Shown: in pieces, positions 1-7,842 of the stretch
How positions within the stretch are numbered: position 1 is the first letter of the stretch
Layout of the letters: each line of letters starts with the position of its first letter
Source of the DNA: an uncultured Methanomicrobiales archaeon
GTDB lineage: Archaea > Halobacteriota > Methanomicrobia > Methanomicrobiales > Methanospirillaceae
DNA: 34,003 bases
Direction: 5' to 3'
Assembly: GCA_903900025.1 (NCBI GenBank)
Contig: CAIULN010000034.1
Location: 1-34,003, forward strand
Translations under genes and position numbers: made by a program
The notes under the pieces: model-generated
Database searches by the model: none
Seen by the model: only the letters and a program-made list of their open reading frames with translations
What the model was told of the DNA's origin: nothing

Positions 1-1326
1 GTCGGCCTGCAGCGGATGAGCCACCCGCTCACTGCCCGGAGCGGGATTGTCTGGGCCGGCGCCGCGATGTTGATCGCGACGCTCGTCACGTTCCTTACCC
101 CGAACCTCACCAACTTCACCCTGATGGCGATCGGGATCGTCATCGGCGGGGGCTTCGGCTACATCGCGGCGCGGCGCGTCGCGATGACCGATATGCCCCA
201 GATGGTCGCGTTCTACAATGGAATGGGAGGCGGCGCGGCAGCCGGGATCTCGGCTGTCGCGCTCCTGAGCACCACCACCGCCTCCACCAGTTCTCTCGCT
301 GTCGTTGGCGGCCTCATCGGAGCCGTTTCGTTCGCTGGGAGCCTCATCGCGTTCCTGAAGCTCCAGGGCTGGATGCGGCAGCGGCCGATCACCTTCAAGG
401 GTCAGCAGGTCGTCAACATGGCGGTCCTCGCCCTCGCCATCGTGTTCGGCGTGCTCGTCCTCTGGCACCCTTCCTGGATCCCGCTCACCGTCGCCATGTA
501 TCTCCCGCTGTTCTTCGTCCTCTCGCTCGGGTTCGGGTTCCTAATGACGCTCCCGATCGGCGGGGCCGACATGCCCGTCGTGATCTCGATGTACAACGCC
601 TTCACCGGGCTCGCCGTCGCGCTCGATGGGTTCTCGTTCGCGACCCCCAACTATGCAATGGTCGTCGCGGGCGTCATTGTCGGCGCCGCGGGTTCGCTGC
701 TCACGCTCCAGATGGCGCGGGCGATGAACCGCTCGATCTCGAACGTCTTCTTCGGCGCGTTCGGAGCGACGGAGGAGAAAGGGATGCAGATCCAGGGCAG
801 CATGAAGTCAATCGAGGCGGACGACGTTGCGGTCATGCTCGCCTACGCGAACAAGGTGATCATCGCCCCCGGCTACGGCATGGCGGTCGCCCAGGCCCAG
901 CAGAAGGTCAAGGAACTGACCGACCTGCTCGAGAGCAAGAACGTCCAGGTGAAGTTCGCGATCCACCCGGTCGCCGGGCGAATGCCCGGGCACATGAACG
1001 TCCTGCTCGCCGAGGCAGGGGTCGCCTACGACCACCTCTTCGACCGGGACGAGGTGAACCCGGAGTTCCCGAGCACCGACGTCGTCCTCGTCATCGGGGC
1101 CAACGATGTTGTCAACCCGGCGGCGCACCGGCAGGGCAGCCCGCTCTTCGGCATGCCAATCCTCGACGTTGAACAGGCGAAGGACGTCATCGTCCTCAAG
1201 CGCGGCCAGGGAAGGGGGTTCGCCGGGATCGAGAACGACCTGTTCTACCGGGACAACACGCGGATGCTCTACGGCGACGCGCAGGAGTCCGTCGGGAAGC
1301 TCGTGCAGGCCCTCAAGAAGCTCTAG
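1..1326 (+). CDS. pntB: NAD(P) transhydrogenase subunit beta, 5' end outside window
   Basis: This is the membrane beta subunit of proton-translocating NAD(P) transhydrogenase, which moves hydride between NAD(H) and NADP(H) at the expense of the proton gradient. The reading frame is open from base 1, and the residues before the first ATG (position 16) still look like family sequence, so the gene probably starts upstream. The first roughly 255 residues are a run of membrane helices including the FYNGMGG and MPVVISMYNAFTGLA motifs. The rest is the soluble NADP-binding domain III, with PGYGMAVAQAQ, HPVAGRMPGHMNVLLAEA and VIGANDVVNPAA. Base composition is clearly more GC-rich than the window after 2 kb. 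The gene converges on the ATPase fragment, with 27 bases between their stops. The identification is secure; whether it belongs to the same genome as the rest is doubtful. Confidence 0.93.
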   Translation, partial: VGLQRMSHPLTARSGIVWAGAAMLIATLVTFLTPNLTNFTLMAIGIVIGGGFGYIAARRVAMTDMPQMVAFYNGMGGGAAAGISAVALLSTTTASTSSLAVVGGLIGAVSFAGSLIAFLKLQGWMRQRPITFKGQQVVNMAVLALAIVFGVLVLWHPSWIPLTVAMYLPLFFVLSLGFGFLMTLPIGGADMPVVISMYNAFTGLAVALDGFSFATPNYAMVVAGVIVGAAGSLLTLQMARAMNRSISNVFFGAFGATEEKGMQIQGSMKSIEADDVAVMLAYANKVIIAPGYGMAVAQAQQKVKELTDLLESKNVQVKFAIHPVAGRMPGHMNVLLAEAGVAYDHLFDRDEVNPEFPSTDVVLVIGANDVVNPAAHRQGSPLFGMPILDVEQAKDVIVLKRGQGRGFAGIENDLFYRDNTRMLYGDAQESVGKLVQALKKL

Positions 1327-1353
1327 GGCTCACGAGGATCCGCCGGGCCGATG

Positions 1354-1895
1354 TTACGGCCGTGCCGGCCTCTCGGCGAGCCGCGCCTTGAGGAGATCGA
1401 GCCACGCGACGGAGAGGATCCCGCCGGCCACGGCGAGGAGGATCGGGTTCGCGGTGCGGAGCGTCCGCACGAACAACTGCGAGTAGGAACGGTTCACGAA
1501 GATGATGGCGAGGTTTGACGTGACGAGCGCGAGCCAGGCGAGGCCGCGGCTCTCCGCGACCAGGTGACCCGATGATAGCGCCCAGAAGTAGAGGTCGAGG
1601 CCGAAGGCGAGCGCCGTCGCGCCCTCGAGACAGCTCAACCCGATGGCCCGGGCCGCGAACAGGGGCTCGGCCGGGTCCCGCGGGGGACGGTGCATGGTCC
1701 CCGGCTCCTGCGGCTCCGTCTCGGAGGTGAGTGAGGAGGTCGGATCGATGACGAACTGGAGGAAGACGATCTCGACCGGTAGATCACGGCCGGCGCCCCC
1801 AGGATGACCGGGACGAACGCCAGTCCCGCGATCGCGACGTGGACCGAAAGGAGGTACGAGAGGGCCTTGCGTATGTTCGAGGAGATCCCACGCAA
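1354..1895 (-). pseudogene. C-terminal fragment of a P-type cation ATPase, frameshifted and 5'-truncated
   Basis: Two overlapping reading frames together match the C-terminal membrane domain of Ca2+/cation-transporting P-type ATPases. Frame one (about 1895-1785) has SSNIRKALSYLLSVHVAIAG and FVPVILGAPA. Frame two (about 1785-1354) continues with LPVEIVFLQFVIDPTSS, a segment like the family's FEAEP motif, and RRPPRD-like MHRPPRDPAEPLF, then the last membrane helices. The switch lies near 1781-1786 and would be repaired by adding one base. Upstream of about 1895 the homology stops at the same point where the glutamate synthase fragment begins on the other strand, so the phosphorylation and nucleotide domains are missing. 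The fragment shares the GC-rich composition of pntB. The family assignment is good; ion specificity cannot be read. Confidence 0.75.
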
Positions 1896-1917
1896 TGCAG
1901 GTCTCCTGATCCTGAGA
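1888..1917. other. Composite junction: GC-rich segment meets the main contig
   Basis: The P-type ATPase homology (minus strand) ends at about 1890 and the glutamate synthase homology (plus strand) begins at about 1917. Both genes lose their 5' portions at this one point. Base composition drops sharply across it, from GC-rich third positions in pntB to mixed composition. No insertion sequence, tRNA or repeat is visible here. A chimeric assembly fits best; a deletion between divergent genes after lateral transfer is the alternative. Confidence 0.6.
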
Positions 1918-2369
1918 GACGTGAAGAAGACCTTCCGGTACGCAAACCGGAAATACTTCGGGCAAGAGAAGAAGGAATCAAATTTGTCATGTGTGCCAAC
2001 CCCGTGCGGGTTCTTGGTAATCAGGAGACAACAGGAGTTGAATGTGTCAAAATGTCGATGTGCGATCTGGACGATACCGGGCGTCCGGCACCTTCAATTG
2101 TAAAAGGGAGCCATTTCACCATTGATGCTGATATTTTCATTGAAGCGATTGGGCAGGATACCAATCCACTGCTTATCTCTGAACTGAACGGTATCGTGCG
2201 GGGGAAGCGCGGTACCATTATTGTTGATGAGGATGGCAGAACCGCGTTGCGACATGTCTATGCAGGGGGTGACGTGGCTACGGGCGCCGCAACAGTCATC
2301 CTTGCCATGGGGGCGGCAAAAAAAGCTGCGTTTGCTATTGACCGGATGTTACGGGAAGAATGCACCTGA
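1917..2369 (+). pseudogene. Glutamate synthase small subunit-like FAD/NAD(P) oxidoreductase, C-terminal part only
   Basis: From about residue ERREEDLPVRKPEI onward the frame matches the C-terminal third of the NADPH-dependent glutamate synthase small subunit and NfnB-like flavoproteins. It has REEGIKFVMCANPVRVLG, the segment IFIEAIGQDTNPLL, and the FAD-binding end YAGGDVATGAATVILAMGAA followed by KKAAFAIDRML. The N-terminal Fe-S domain and first nucleotide-binding domain are absent. The open frame runs back to a methionine codon at 1839, but those residues are the antisense of the ATPase fragment and not family sequence. The codon use matches the rest of the window and not the first 1.9 kb. 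It is therefore a real gene cut at the 1.89-1.92 kb join, and may be intact in the genome if the join is an assembly error. Confidence 0.75.
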
Positions 2370-2464
2370 CAGGATAGTTAAAAGGCGACTTTGTAATTAT
2401 TCTTGCATTCTGAATCCCAAAGAAGTTGCCAATTGTTATTAATTATCCTGACCATGGTATTTTT

Positions 2465-3286
2465 ATGCCATTCTGTATCGCTTGCGGCAAGGAGATCGAT
2501 TCCGACCAGAAATTCTGTGAATACTGCGGGGGGGCGCAGGATCAACCGGCTGCCCCGTTCTCTCCAGCTGTGCAATCGCCTCCACCGCCCCCGCCCCCCT
2601 TATCGATACCACCGCCCGTCGGCCCAATTCCTGCGGTGAGATTACCCCGGGTTAATCCTCCTCATGTTCTATCCGGCAGAAAAATGCCGGTAACAAAGAA
2701 TACCGCTATCATGGTAAGTGTAGTCGTCGTTGTGGCATTCATTGCATGTATGTATTTTATCGGGCTTCCGCTCATGAAGGGGAATCCACCGTCCGGTGCG
2801 ACGGCAAAGGTCACACCATCACCGGTTATTACCACTGCAATGCCAACAACGATGTTCCCCACGACAGTACCTCAAACATTAGCACAGAAACGGGCTGACC
2901 AGTATGAAACAAACTACACCGAGGTTTACACGAGCAATCGTACCTATAATTTTGGTGCAAAAGAGGTCTTCAACTATGATCTAACCACCCCCCCATTATA
3001 TATCCTTTTCAACATCATCCCGGGGATGGTTGTGCGTGAGAAACTTGCGGACATCGGGCTCCCCACGGAACATAATGTAACAGCGATCTATGTGAACCCG
3101 AATGCCTGGTTTGAGGTAAAGGTACTTGATTCCGGAACTGGAAGTGTCGTTGATAAACGGGGATTCAACAAGGATTACAGCCAGATGGCCAAACAGGAAT
3201 TCATGGTCAGGACAAAGGGGGATTACCGTGTTGAAATGGCGGGCAATGATGTATCAGTGAATGTCCAGATCCTGACAGGCAATTAA
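2465..3286 (+). CDS. Zinc-ribbon membrane-anchored protein of unknown function
   Basis: The protein begins with a cytoplasmic zinc ribbon (CIACG, then FCEYCGG, two CxxC knuckles in the first 25 residues). A proline-rich linker follows (a run of seven prolines), then one membrane helix (IMVSVVVVVAFIACMYFIG) and an outside domain of roughly 165 residues that begins Thr/Pro-rich. The outside part ends with a beta-rich region (FEVKVLDSGTGSVV, GDYRVEMAGNDVSVNVQI) that could be a small sandwich fold. I chose ATG 2465 because the zinc ribbon starts directly after it; an in-frame TTG at 2426 adds residues without family character. This architecture is frequent in Methanomicrobia, but no function is known to me. 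It stands alone, downstream of the broken oxidoreductase. Confidence 0.8.
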   Translation: MPFCIACGKEIDSDQKFCEYCGGAQDQPAAPFSPAVQSPPPPPPPLSIPPPVGPIPAVRLPRVNPPHVLSGRKMPVTKNTAIMVSVVVVVAFIACMYFIGLPLMKGNPPSGATAKVTPSPVITTAMPTTMFPTTVPQTLAQKRADQYETNYTEVYTSNRTYNFGAKEVFNYDLTTPPLYILFNIIPGMVVREKLADIGLPTEHNVTAIYVNPNAWFEVKVLDSGTGSVVDKRGFNKDYSQMAKQEFMVRTKGDYRVEMAGNDVSVNVQILTGN

Positions 3287-4000
3287 AAAATTCTGTTGGA
3301 TGAAATTATTAACGTTATTTTTTATCCCGCATGAGCTGGTCAAGCCAATCCAAATAACTGATTATCAATAATTATTGGGCCTTGTTGGTATTTCTCTTTT
3401 TATCACTCACAAGGTTCATGACAGATGATGAGGTTCAGGAATCGCATACATGGTTTCCAATCAGGCAATTGGCTCCGGTTCTTTTAACCACAATCCCTGC
3501 ACAAGCAGCTGTTAAAAAGGTTTTTGAGAATGCTTTTCGTTCACCCTCAATACCCAATGGTGAAACGAGGTAGTCCTGCCATGCATCCACTTCAATGTTC
3601 GCCGCATCTTTCTCTATTCAGGAAACTTGGACACGCCCGACGATGGCAGATGGCCTCCGGTCATGGCTTTGTGCAAGACACCAGAATGGTGAGAGTTTTC
3701 AAACCATTTCACGCCCTCTAAGTTTACGATCTGTCTTCTCATTCGTTTTTGCGCGGCATTTTTCCGGTGTCCTGTGCGTTGCCCGGTGTCAATAGCCTTG
3801 ATAACCTTCTCCAGCGCCAAAACTTTTTTTTTTGAAAGCAGGATGAAAAAAGGGGCATTCTGCGGCACAGCCTGCGGGACACACGTCGCAACCTGTATAT
3901 GTGTTTGTAGTCTCTGCCGGCACTGACACCCCCAATCTCATGGCAATATATCCTGATGCAGGAAAGAAGGCGTTATGCTCCGCACCGTGACATGGTTCGT
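3287..4000. other. Gene-poor stretch between the zinc-ribbon protein and ppk
   Basis: No gene of recognisable family lies here. Short open frames exist on both strands (plus 3382-3573 and 3524-3721; minus 3614-3868) but none has a convincing start, ribosome site or known motif. A run of ten T residues lies near 3826-3835. The minus frame at 3614-3868 has a fairly protein-like composition and may be a decayed gene. A small Cys-rich frame (3789-3941, minus) is listed separately. Confidence 0.5.
3789..3941 (-). CDS. Possible small Cys-rich peptide, 50 aa
   Basis: A 50-codon frame starting at ATG 3941 contains four cysteines in a tight C-x2-C-x3-C-x3-C pattern (GCDVCPAGCAAECPFF), followed by a basic tail encoded by a ten-A run. 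Four closely spaced cysteines could bind zinc or a cluster. There is no strong ribosome site; the sequence AGGAT lies about ten bases before the ATG. The frame lies just downstream of ppk on the same strand. It may be chance or the tail of a broken gene, so support is weak. Confidence 0.2.
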   Translation of the reverse strand: MRLGVSVPAETTNTYTGCDVCPAGCAAECPFFHPAFKKKSFGAGEGYQGY

Positions 4001-6109
4001 TCACTGACCGCGACGGAACCACGCTCCCCGATGTGAGATAAACCATGCATGTGAATTGAGCGGGAGATCCCCCTTTTTCTGGGTCATCCTTTCATAAGTC
4101 CCGTCACTTTTCATCAACCTCAGGTTGTCTGTATCAAGGATCTGCTGTTTGAATATGACGTCAATAAGCGCAGACCTGATGACCGGATCATTGACAGGAT
4201 AGAGAATTTCGACACGGCGATCAAGATTTCTTGGCATGAGGTCAGCACTTCCCAGCAGCATCTCACTGTTCCCGCCATTATGGAAATAATATAACCGGGC
4301 ATGTTCGAGGAACCTGCCGACTATTGTCGTTACCCTGATATTTTCAGAAATACCCGGCATTCCGGGGCGCAGGCAACATATCCCGCGGACCTGCAATTCG
4401 ATCTTTACCCCTGCTTGTGATGCCCGGTATAATGCGGTGATGCACTCGCGGTCTACAAGTGAATTCATCTTGAATGCAATGTATCCGTCATTATACGTTT
4501 GCTGCCGAATGATCTCTCTCTCGATACGGTCGATCAGTGCCCTGCGCAGGGTAACCGGGGCAACGAAGAGCTTGCGATACTTCTCAATCCGGGCGTAACC
4601 GGTCAAAAAGTTGAACAGGTCTGCGATATCTTCCCCGAGTTCCTTATCGCAGGTGAACAGTCCGAAGTCTGTGTATACCCTGCTCGATGTTGCGTTATAG
4701 TTGCCTGTTCCAAGATGAAGATACCGCCGGTAGCCGTCCTTTTCACGTCGCACAACCATACAGAGTTTGGCATGCACCTTGAGACCGACAATCCCGTATA
4801 CAACGTGGACACCTGCCCGTTCGAGCTGGCGGGCCCAGCCAATGTTATTTTCTTCGTCAAACCGTGCCTTGAGCTCAATGAGAGCCGCCACAGATTTGCC
4901 GTTCTCACGGGCTTCCATGAGAGCAGCAACGACAGGTGAATTTGAGCCGATCCGGTACAGGGTAATCTTGATGGCAAGGACTTCGGGGTCGTGGGCTGCC
5001 TGCCTGATAAAGTTCACGACAGGGGAAAAACTGTCATAGGGGTGGTAGAGAAAGATGTCATTTTTTTTAACGGCGGAAAATATATCCCTTCCCTCTGCAA
5101 TTTCAGAAGGAACGGAAGGGACAAATGGTGTATCCTTGAGGTCCTGCCTTTTTAGCGTGAGCAACTGCATCATGTCTGCCATGCCGACCGGCTGGTTAAG
5201 CCGGTAGATCATTGGTGAGGAAATACCCAGTTTTGACTCAAGCATCTGGCAGATCCTGTCGGGCATTGAACGGTCAACCTCGATTCTCACCGGTTTACCG
5301 GTTTTCCGTTGTTCCATAATCTCTTCAACTGCGGTGAGCAGATCTGACGCTTCATCCTCCTCAATCTCCAGATCGGCATCACGTGTGATGCGGAATGGAT
5401 ACGCAGCAACAACATCAAGCCCGGGAAAAAGGAGATCCAGGTTTTCTGCAAGAATCTCTTCAAGGAAGATCACATGTACTTCAGTGTCATCTGCATACCC
5501 CGTCTTATACGGTTCCGGGACCCGGACAAGACGGGGAAAGAGGCTTGTTGGAACCTTTATACGGGCAAAATACTCCTTCCTGTGCTCATCCCTGATAATG
5601 ATTGCGAGGTTGAGTGAAAGATTCGAGATGAACGGGAACGGGTGTGAACTGTCAAATGCAAGTGGTGTGAGAACGGGAAAAATTTCATTGATAAAGAGGT
5701 TGCGGATGGCGACCTGCTGCTCCGGAGCAAGTGTGTCATGCGTGTGGATATGGATGCCCTCTGTGGCAAGTTGTGGCACAAGGTTTTCTTTCCAGCACAA
5801 TGCCTGCCGGGCTAGAGCCGGGATTAATGCCGACCGTATTGAATCAAGCTGACGCGCCGGTGACAAGCCGTCAGGTGGTGCCTCGAGCACACCATTCGCA
5901 AGCTGCCGCAAAAGGCCCGCCACACGGATCATGAAAAATTCATCAAGGTTACTGGAAAAAATCGCATGAAATTTTACCCGTTCGAGGAGGGGATGCCGCT
6001 CATCCATTGCCTCATCAAGGACGTGCCGGTTAAAGGCAAGCCAGCTCAGCTCGCGGTTGATGAAATGGGCGGGATCTTTATGATCGACAGGTGATGACAT
6101 ATCCGTCAT
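4001..6109 (-). CDS. ppk1: Polyphosphate kinase (PPK1)
   Basis: This cytoplasmic enzyme makes inorganic polyphosphate from ATP reversibly through a phosphohistidine. The 702-residue length is normal for PPK1. The N-terminal domain carries FINRELSWLAFNRHV and SNLDEFFMIRVAGL, the middle domain FPVLTPLAFDSSHPFPF, and the catalytic C-terminal domains include YRIGSNSPVVAAL, the autophosphorylated histidine in GLKVHAKL (His446) and the second conserved histidine in HLGTGNYN (His465). The ATG at 6109 is supported by GGAG seven bases upstream. A TATA-like TTATAAAA on the minus strand lies about 90 bases further upstream. It is divergent from the cimA operon. Polyphosphate synthesis in the same window as a PhoU-like protein and a PPDK-like phosphotransferase is suggestive, but the genes are 6 kb apart. 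Confidence 0.96.
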   Translation of the reverse strand: MTDMSSPVDHKDPAHFINRELSWLAFNRHVLDEAMDERHPLLERVKFHAIFSSNLDEFFMIRVAGLLRQLANGVLEAPPDGLSPARQLDSIRSALIPALARQALCWKENLVPQLATEGIHIHTHDTLAPEQQVAIRNLFINEIFPVLTPLAFDSSHPFPFISNLSLNLAIIIRDEHRKEYFARIKVPTSLFPRLVRVPEPYKTGYADDTEVHVIFLEEILAENLDLLFPGLDVVAAYPFRITRDADLEIEEDEASDLLTAVEEIMEQRKTGKPVRIEVDRSMPDRICQMLESKLGISSPMIYRLNQPVGMADMMQLLTLKRQDLKDTPFVPSVPSEIAEGRDIFSAVKKNDIFLYHPYDSFSPVVNFIRQAAHDPEVLAIKITLYRIGSNSPVVAALMEARENGKSVAALIELKARFDEENNIGWARQLERAGVHVVYGIVGLKVHAKLCMVVRREKDGYRRYLHLGTGNYNATSSRVYTDFGLFTCDKELGEDIADLFNFLTGYARIEKYRKLFVAPVTLRRALIDRIEREIIRQQTYNDGYIAFKMNSLVDRECITALYRASQAGVKIELQVRGICCLRPGMPGISENIRVTTIVGRFLEHARLYYFHNGGNSEMLLGSADLMPRNLDRRVEILYPVNDPVIRSALIDVIFKQQILDTDNLRLMKSDGTYERMTQKKGDLPLNSHAWFISHRGAWFRRGQ

Positions 6110-6280
6110 TCAGTGACTCCAGGGAAAGGAAGGTGATTCTGAAGATATCCGATACACATTGTGGTCTTCTCTGTTATAGGTAGATGGAGGCGTTTTTATA
6201 ATGATTTATGGCATCGGGTTAGACTGGTTCCCCCTCCTCTCGCTCGATATGTCCGTTCAAAGAACCCCCGTTCCCCAACC

Positions 6281-6290
6281 TATAAATATT
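6281..6290 (+). promoter_or_regulatory. TATA box of the cimA-ilvB-ilvN operon
   Basis: The string TATAAATATT fits the archaeal TATA consensus closely. It lies about 45 bases before the cimA start, so transcription would begin near 6308-6315 and leave a short leader. No palindromic operator is evident beside it. Confidence 0.55.
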
Positions 6291-6327
6291 CTTCACCCCT
6301 AACAAAATAACATGGTGCCAGCCATGA

Positions 6328-7842
6328 GTGAGTGTTTTATTTGTCGATAAGATCCGCTTTTTAGATACCACGTTACGGGACGGGGAACAGACACCCGGGG
6401 TCTCGTTAAATCCTGAACAGAAACTCGAAATTGCAACAAAACTTTCTGACATCGGCATTGATGTTGTAGAAGTTGGGTCAGCCGCAGCCTCTGATGGTGA
6501 ACGGTCGGCACTCCAAATTATTTCGGATGCCGGACTTTCTTCAGAAGTGTGCACCTTTGTGAGGGCCCTCCCCCAGGATATTGACTTCGCTGCCGATTAT
6601 GGAGCCGATTCTGTCCACCTTGTAGTTCCGGTGAGCGATCTCCATATCGAGAAAAAGATGAGGAAGACTCGGGATCAGGTCGCTGCAATGGCGATCGCTG
6701 CAGTCAGGCATGCGAAGGAACGTGGTCTGATTGTAGAGCTCTCCGGGGAGGACGCATCGAGGGCAGACCAGTCCTTTTTACAAAGTCTTTTTGCCAAAGG
6801 TGTTGAGTGTGGCGCCGACCGTCTCTGCTTCTGCGATACGGTCGGGCTTCTTACGCCGGAAAAAGTGGCAGAATTTATTCCCCCGATTGCAAAAATTGCA
6901 CCCCTTTCAATCCACTGCCATGACGACCTCGGGTTTGCGCTTACCAATACCTTTGCTGCCATGAAATCCGGTGCAACATGTGCGCATGTTACTGTCAATG
7001 GTCTTGGTGAGCGTGCGGGGAACACCCCCCTTGAAGAGCTCGTCATGGCGCTTGAGATATTATACAATTACCAAACCGGGATCAAAACGGAAGAAATTTA
7101 TCATCTTGCCTCGCTCGTATCGCGTCTGACCGGTGTACCACTACCAGTCAACAAGGCCATTGTAGGCGAGATGGCGTTTACGCATGAAAGCGGAATCCAT
7201 GCGCACGGGGTGATCCGGGAACCTTCGACTTATGAGTCCATCAAACCGGAGATGATCGGACGCAAGCGGCGGATTGTGCTTGGGAAACATTCAGGTTCGG
7301 CATCCGTAGAATCAGCGCTTCATGAGATGAACTATAAAACCGATGATCACCAACTCAAAGAGATCGTAAAGAGGATCAAGCAGTTGGGTGATGAAGGCAA
7401 GCGCGTGACTGATGCCGACCTGATGGCGATTGCCGATGCTGTCCTTGCCATTGACTACAAACCCGTTATCAAAATGCGGCAGTTCACGGTTGTATCGGGA
7501 AGTAATGCCATCCCGACTGCATCGGTCATGCTGGTTGTGGACGGCCAGGAAATTACCGGGGCATCATCAGGCACCGGCCCTGTTGATGCAGCTATGCAGG
7601 TGCTGCGCAAATCCATTGCCGATGTTGCCGATATCCGTCTTGAGGAGTACCATGTTGATGCGATCAGCGGAGGTACGGATGCGCTGGTCGAGGTAACAGT
7701 AAGATTAAGTAAAGACGGGAAGATAATTACTTCTCGCGGCGCTCGCACCGACATCATTATGGCAAGTGTTGAGGCAATGATCGCCGGCATGAACGGACTA
7801 CTGAGGGGAGAGCATGAAAACCGGGGCAAAAATCCTCGTTGA
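6328..7842 (+). CDS. cimA: (R)-citramalate synthase (or close 2-isopropylmalate synthase paralogue)
   Basis: This enzyme condenses acetyl-CoA with pyruvate to citramalate, the entry to isoleucine in methanogens that do not use threonine. The 504-residue protein has the DRE-TIM barrel first ([16 protein letters not shown], residues 12-27; metal site SIHCHDD with His195 and His197; [14 protein letters not shown]), then a linker with [10 protein letters not shown], and a LeuA-type allosteric dimer domain from about residue 385. [13 protein letters not shown] and [10 protein letters not shown] resemble archaeal CimA more than LeuA, and the location ahead of ilvBN supports this, but sequence reading alone cannot settle substrate choice. 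The start is GTG 6328, directly after an in-frame TGA; the ATG at 6324 is in another frame that stops quickly. The last 29 bases overlap ilvB. Confidence 0.88.
   Translation: MSVLFVDKIRFLDTTLRDGEQTPGVSLNPEQKLEIATKLSDIGIDVVEVGSAAASDGERSALQIISDAGLSSEVCTFVRALPQDIDFAADYGADSVHLVVPVSDLHIEKKMRKTRDQVAAMAIAAVRHAKERGLIVELSGEDASRADQSFLQSLFAKGVECGADRLCFCDTVGLLTPEKVAEFIPPIAKIAPLSIHCHDDLGFALTNTFAAMKSGATCAHVTVNGLGERAGNTPLEELVMALEILYNYQTGIKTEEIYHLASLVSRLTGVPLPVNKAIVGEMAFTHESGIHAHGVIREPSTYESIKPEMIGRKRRIVLGKHSGSASVESALHEMNYKTDDHQLKEIVKRIKQLGDEGKRVTDADLMAIADAVLAIDYKPVIKMRQFTVVSGSNAIPTASVMLVVDGQEITGASSGTGPVDAAMQVLRKSIADVADIRLEEYHVDAISGGTDALVEVTVRLSKDGKIITSRGARTDIIMASVEAMIAGMNGLLRGEHENRGKNPR

Noticed and set aside
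808-1128. Open frame antisense to pntB
   Set aside because: It overlaps the conserved NADP-binding domain of pntB and is a high-GC artefact.
3382-3573. 63-codon plus frame after the zinc-ribbon gene
   Set aside because: No motif, and only a non-ATG start without a ribosome site.
5334-5852. 172-codon plus frame inside ppk
   Set aside because: It is antisense to the well-conserved ppk coding region and has no family character.
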